Source of the DNA: Candidatus Scalindua sp. SCAELEC01
GTDB taxonomy: Bacteria > Planctomycetota > Brocadiia > Brocadiales > Scalinduaceae
DNA: 64,000 nucleotides
Assembly (NCBI GenBank): GCA_004282745.1
Contig: SHMT01000001.1
Coordinates: 62,001 to 126,000 of the forward strand
Reading direction: 5' to 3'
The position numbers were made by a program, and so were the translations under genes. The notes below the pieces were generated by a model. The model was not told where the DNA came from and searched no databases. It worked only from the letters and a program-made list of their open reading frames with translations. Position 1 is the stretch's first letter. Each line of letters begins with the position of its first letter. Shown here piece after piece: positions 60,253 to 64,000 of this stretch.

Positions 60253-62001
60253 TTATGATTCACAAAAGCGCCATATTACTACCATTATGCCTGCGAGAAT
60301 AAAGTTGAAATCGGTAATAATCTCACAGGTTAATCCACTTGGTATGAGGCGCTTATGGTAGAGGTATAAATATCCACAGGCGTAAAGAACGCAGGGGAGA
60401 AGATAAAAAGAGAGTGTTGAACATAAGCCAATTATCGGGCTTACTATTAAGAGTATTGCTAACACTATTGAAATTACAATCAGGAGTTGTTTCGTACTTC
60501 TCTTCCCTATTGCAATAGGGATTGTTTCCTTTCCCACGATCTTGTCACCCTGTACATCGTCTACACCAAGGAGTGTTGTCCGTATGAAGGCCATACTAAA
60601 GGAAAAAAACAGTACAACGGGTAGCGCTTGAGAATGGCGGACGGATGATCCGAAAAATGGAATTAATCCTGTACTTACCGCCCAGGCCATGCTAATAAAT
60701 ATCTCTTTTGAACCCGGAATTTGTTCCAGACTACGATACCTGACAAATTTAGGGAGATTCTTCGGGATTACTGATATTTTGTAGGCTATTCCGAATATGG
60801 CTGCAAAGAAAATACAGAAAAACACCTGAATGCTGAGTATAAATCCTAATACGAAAGAGACAATTGCCGCCATAATACCGAGAACTACAAAAAGAATTTT
60901 GTATCGATTATAGAGTTTTGCTCTCGAAGGTACGTTTAATGCAACTGCCTCTTTGTATGCAAAATGGTTAAGAACATACATAGAAAAGAGAAACAGGCTT
61001 GCAATGGCACAGAAACTCAATTTAGAGTTTACGCCTAGGAGTACGGATCCCGTATAACTGAGACTTGCAGCACCTAAACCGAGATACATTAAACTTCCAA
61101 TGAAGACGGTTCCCGCTTTTGTTGCAAACATTCGTAGGGTACTTACCTTTTCAGTCTGGAATGCTTGCACTTTCTCTACAACCTGCTGTATTAACCAGTT
61201 AGGTGTTGACGCTCCGGCAGTTACACCAATTACTTTGTACTTTAGAAGCTTGTCTCTTTCTAACTCTTTTTCCGTTTCAACCAAGAAAGTGGGAGTTCCT
61301 TCTTTCGCAGATATTTCTACCAACCGGTTTGTATTGGCGCTCCCGCGACCTCCTACAACAATCATGGCATCAACGGAATTGCTCAGCGTAATTATCTCTT
61401 CTTGTCGTCTCGATGTTGAACTGCAAATTGTTTCAAATACTTCGTGATGCTTATATCGTTCTTTTAGCCTGGCTACGGTTAATGCATATGTTTGCATGTC
61501 TTGTGTTGTCTGAGCCACAATGCAGACTTTTTCCATATCTGGCAAGCGTGGGACCTCTTCAACTGAAGATATTACATATCCATTACCATTTGCGTATCCA
61601 AGTAAACCCACTACTTCCGCATGCCCCTCATCGCCAACAATGATGGTGGAGTAACCCTCCTTCGCATGCTGCCCGATAATTGTTTGTACCCGCATTACTC
61701 TGGGACAGGTTGCATCGCAGATGTTTGCACCCGATTCTGTTAATTCTTGCCTCTTCTGAGGTGTTATTCCATGTGCCCTAATAACTACGGTACTTTTAGA
61801 AAGATCTGTTTCTCCTTTCAGGGTTTCTATCCCTTTGTTTTTCAACATCTCAAGTACTTGCGGATTATGTATGAGTGGTCCCTCAGTAAAAACAGCCCCA
61901 TCATCATCGTTTTTCTTTTTATCAGAGGCGTCCAGGACCATGTCCAAAGCTTTACGAACACCCATACAAAAGCCAGCGGTTTTTGCTACGATAACTCCCA
62001 T
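60253..62001 (-). CDS. IspH fused to a UbiA-type prenyltransferase domain
   Basis: 582 residues. Residues 1-285 are 4-hydroxy-3-methylbut-2-enyl diphosphate reductase (IspH), the last step to IPP and DMAPP, with Fe-S cysteines at 12 ('AGFCMGVRKA'), 99 ('CDATCPRV') and about 193 ('ETICSSTSRRQ'). Residues about 295-582 are a nine-helix UbiA-type membrane domain. Its second Asp motif is intact ('DDVQGDKIVGKETIPI'), but the first ('N(D)xxDxxxD') is reduced to 'LNHFAYKEA'. Fusion would tether isoprenoid supply to a membrane prenyl-transfer site. GAGGT precedes the ATG. Confidence 0.92.
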   Translation of the reverse strand: MGVIVAKTAGFCMGVRKALDMVLDASDKKKNDDDGAVFTEGPLIHNPQVLEMLKNKGIETLKGETDLSKSTVVIRAHGITPQKRQELTESGANICDATCPRVMRVQTIIGQHAKEGYSTIIVGDEGHAEVVGLLGYANGNGYVISSVEEVPRLPDMEKVCIVAQTTQDMQTYALTVARLKERYKHHEVFETICSSTSRRQEEIITLSNSVDAMIVVGGRGSANTNRLVEISAKEGTPTFLVETEKELERDKLLKYKVIGVTAGASTPNWLIQQVVEKVQAFQTEKVSTLRMFATKAGTVFIGSLMYLGLGAASLSYTGSVLLGVNSKLSFCAIASLFLFSMYVLNHFAYKEAVALNVPSRAKLYNRYKILFVVLGIMAAIVSFVLGFILSIQVFFCIFFAAIFGIAYKISVIPKNLPKFVRYRSLEQIPGSKEIFISMAWAVSTGLIPFFGSSVRHSQALPVVLFFSFSMAFIRTTLLGVDDVQGDKIVGKETIPIAIGKRSTKQLLIVISIVLAILLIVSPIIGLCSTLSFYLLPCVLYACGYLYLYHKRLIPSGLTCEIITDFNFILAGIMVVIWRFCES

Positions 62002-62515
62002 ATTTACCTCAATCTTATTCCTGATCTATGCATTTGAAATGCACTGTTTGATATCTCTTGCGTAATTTTATCAATACACAATTTTCTTGTCAAAGAAATT
62101 AAGATTTGATAAAATCAAATCGATGTTTTTCCACTGCCAAATTTTGCAGGTGTCCATATTGAAATAAGGTACACGTTGGAGGTTGTTGTTTTTCACAATT
62201 TGGATGTTTTAGTATGTATCGAGCATCTTTCCTCTCTTTCGTTGATCTTGCCCGTTCCAGCCAGACAATCATTTTTACAGGGATAGGCCCTGCGGACAAC
62301 AGACGGGTTTTCGGTGGGCCTCTGGTGTAACCGGTAAAAATAAGGTGGGTACGGTCCATATAACCGTTGTGTATGGAAAATGCATGTCTATAACACTTTG
62401 ACTCCCAGTTCGGTACTGGTTGGCCGCTCAGTGTGGTGTCATCTTCATTGGAGTTGAAGGAGAGTTCTGTTGCGATAGCAACAACGTGTCTAAAAAACAG
62501 AGTAGGAGGGAATTG
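62002..62515. other. Intergenic region upstream of the nitroreductase
   Basis: About 514 bp. An antisense frame of 158 codons (62099-62575) crosses the nitroreductase start and shows no family features. The region otherwise holds the AGGAGGG ribosome site at 62504-62510 and, presumably, divergent promoters. Confidence 0.4.
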
Positions 62516-63022
62516 GTGGATTTTTATGATGTTATTCGCAAAAGAAGGAGTATCAGATCGTACAAACCGGATCAAATTGAGGAAGATAAACTGAATCGGA
62601 TACTGAATGCTGCAATGCTTGCACCTTCCGCAGCAAATAGGCAGCCTGTATATTTCGTGGTAGTAAAGAACGATGAAACAAAACGAAGATTAAAGGACGC
62701 TTATTCACAGAAATGGTTTTATACTGCCCCCATTATCATATGTGCCTGTGCGCTGCCTGATGGTGCATGGAAGAGAGGGGACGGTAAACCGTATGTTGAT
62801 GTGGATGTGACCATAGCTATGGACCATTTAATTCTTGCTGCTTTTAACGAGGGACTAGGTACGTGCTGGATCGCAGCCTTTAAATCAAAAATTGTAAAAG
62901 AAGTCCTCTGCATCCCTGATAACGTTGAACCCTTAATATTGACTCCTGTGGGCTATCCAGAGGAGATACCTGAGCCAACGTATAGAAAACCATTAACGGA
63001 AATGATTAGGGAAATCGAGTGA
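62516..63022 (+). CDS. Nitroreductase family flavoprotein
   Basis: 168 residues from the GTG at 62516, chosen because AGGAGGG lies five bases upstream and the product then begins 'DFYDVIRKRRSIRSYKPD', the usual family start. An ATG at 62420 would add 32 odd residues. FMN-contact blocks: 'RRSIRSY', 'APSAANRQP', 'GLGTCWIAAF', 'PVGYPEE'. Reduces nitro- or quinone-type compounds with NAD(P)H; the true substrate is unknown. Overlaps the next gene by GTGA. Confidence 0.9.
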   Translation: MDFYDVIRKRRSIRSYKPDQIEEDKLNRILNAAMLAPSAANRQPVYFVVVKNDETKRRLKDAYSQKWFYTAPIIICACALPDGAWKRGDGKPYVDVDVTIAMDHLILAAFNEGLGTCWIAAFKSKIVKEVLCIPDNVEPLILTPVGYPEEIPEPTYRKPLTEMIREIE

Positions 63023-64000
63023 ATGTTCTTCTTTTATCCATGCCAGATACCGCACCTCACTTCAATGGGAAGAGGTGGAAAGCTCCAAATCTTGCCATAT
63101 CATCAATCGCCGGCAACATAAAAAATCATAACGTATTTATCGCAGACTTAGTCTTGAGACGTGACAAAATTGAGGAGAGTGTTTTAGAACTCTTGCAGAA
63201 ATATAGACCTTCGATTGTAGGCCTCAGTGCAATGAGTTTCCAATTCGACACATCCCGGAAAGTTGCTCAACTCATAAAAGATGAAAACAGAGAGATAAAG
63301 ACCGTCTTGGGTGGTTATCATGCAACCTTAATGAGTGATGAAATTGCTGATAGTGGATGTTCTGAACCATTTGACTTTCTTGTGAGAGGCGAAGGGGATT
63401 TAAGCTTTAATGAGCTTCTAGAGGCCTATGAACAGAAACGGGATCTGAAGAGTGTTTCAGGTATCTCGTATAAAAAAGAGGGAAAATTTATTCATAATAG
63501 CCCTCGGCCGCTTGAGAACTTACATGACATCAAATTACCAGCAAGGGCAAAGAGGGTCTATAAGGGGTATCAATACTATAGCTTTGCATTAGATATCATT
63601 GAGACATCCAGGGGGTGTACCATGCCATGTAACTTCTGCAGTATAGACAAGATGTATGGCAAAAGTTTTCGGGAGTATAGTATTGAAAGGGTGATGCAAG
63701 ATATTGGCGATGCTAAAAAACATGGTGCAAACTTCATTATCATAGCAGACGATAATTTTTCTCTCAATGTGAAAAGATTTGAAGATATTTGTGATGCGAT
63801 TGTTGATTATGGGCACAACGATATACGTTACATCATCCAGGCGAGCAGTGCGGGGATAGCATCGTCAGAAAAATTAGCAGAAAAGATGGCAAGGGCGGGA
63901 TTCAGGATTGTCTTTCTTGGCATTGAAAATGTTTCAAAGGAAAATTTGAAGAACCTGCAAAAGGGGAACATCATTGAAAAGACAAAGATTGCCGTTAAGA
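63019..64000 (+). CDS. B12-binding-domain radical SAM enzyme, 3' end outside the window
   Basis: At least 327 residues; the frame runs off the window. GTG start at 63019 overlapping the nitroreductase stop (GTGA). Residues 1-140 are a cobalamin-binding-type domain ('IVGLSAMSFQFDTSRKVA', 'TVLGGYHATLM'). Then the radical SAM motif 'ETSRGCTMPCNFCSID' (CxxxCxxC) and 'FIIIADDNF'. This class includes methyltransferases and cyclases acting on lipids, hopanoids and tetrapyrroles; the product cannot be named from this part. Probably co-transcribed with the nitroreductase. Confidence 0.9.
   Translation, partial: MNVLLLSMPDTAPHFNGKRWKAPNLAISSIAGNIKNHNVFIADLVLRRDKIEESVLELLQKYRPSIVGLSAMSFQFDTSRKVAQLIKDENREIKTVLGGYHATLMSDEIADSGCSEPFDFLVRGEGDLSFNELLEAYEQKRDLKSVSGISYKKEGKFIHNSPRPLENLHDIKLPARAKRVYKGYQYYSFALDIIETSRGCTMPCNFCSIDKMYGKSFREYSIERVMQDIGDAKKHGANFIIIADDNFSLNVKRFEDICDAIVDYGHNDIRYIIQASSAGIASSEKLAEKMARAGFRIVFLGIENVSKENLKNLQKGNIIEKTKIAVK

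Noticed and set aside
62099-62575. 158-codon open frame on the minus strand
   Set aside because: It crosses the well-supported start and ribosome site of the nitroreductase, and its product shows no family resemblance or periodic hydrophobicity.

Overview
The window looks like chromosomal DNA from a Gram-negative, AT-rich (roughly 40% GC by eye) anaerobic or microaerophilic bacterium. Planctomycetota of the anammox branch (Brocadiales, e.g. Scalindua- or Kuenenia-like) fit best. This is inferred from gene content: a very large SecDF, Mla-type outer-membrane lipid transport, pyruvoyl-type arginine decarboxylase, rubrerythrin, Na+-NQR, and a NuoEF complex with a GltD-like subunit. No rRNA or marker gene in the window proves it. 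No phage, transposase or CRISPR array is seen.

Layout. 1-5.3 kb: SecDF (5' end cut by the window), a LysM protein and a secreted beta-propeller. 5.3-10.4 kb (minus): an mlaE-mlaF-mlaD-lipoprotein operon that ends in a cNMP/PAS membrane sensor. 10.7-13.4 kb (minus): rlmN overlapped by a 547-residue unknown. 13.8-19.5 kb: a secreted unknown, mutS, pterin dehydratase and a MATE exporter. 19.8-23.5 kb: arginine decarboxylase with a thiamine-binding-type protein, tRNA-Leu(GAG), a C-terminally short mnmE and a type-4 uracil-DNA glycosylase. 23.8-31.9 kb: thiS-thiG, a three-subunit NAD(P)H:ferredoxin-type flavoprotein complex, hisF and a MarC protein. 32.3-34.4 kb: rubrerythrin, an Ogt-Ada fusion and a VanZ protein.

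34.7-41.4 kb (minus): a Na+-NQR operon of unusual build, with an NqrA that keeps RnfC-like Fe-S motifs, fused NqrD-NqrE and an extended NqrF. 41.5-45.2 kb: zinc-ribbon and DUF3786 proteins, then a trx / NifS-like / FmdB group on the minus strand in which the NifS homologue lacks its PLP lysine, then an HExxH protein. 45.5-49.3 kb: a COG4586/4587/3694-type ABC exporter and galE. 50.3-58.4 kb: an accessory region of secreted repeat proteins, including one interrupted gene. 58.5-64 kb: phosphoesterase, DUF502, an IspH-UbiA fusion, a nitroreductase and a B12-type radical SAM enzyme cut by the window end.

Running through the whole window is a dispersed set of 30-220 bp palindromic repeats. Most lie within 30 nt of the 3' end of a gene. 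Their cores are shared, while their outer arms differ in sequence but remain self-complementary. A second repeat family lies upstream of genes. These repeats, the rebuilt Nqr/Rnf-like operon, the Stn-like complex and the lysine-less NifS homologue are the main candidates for something new.
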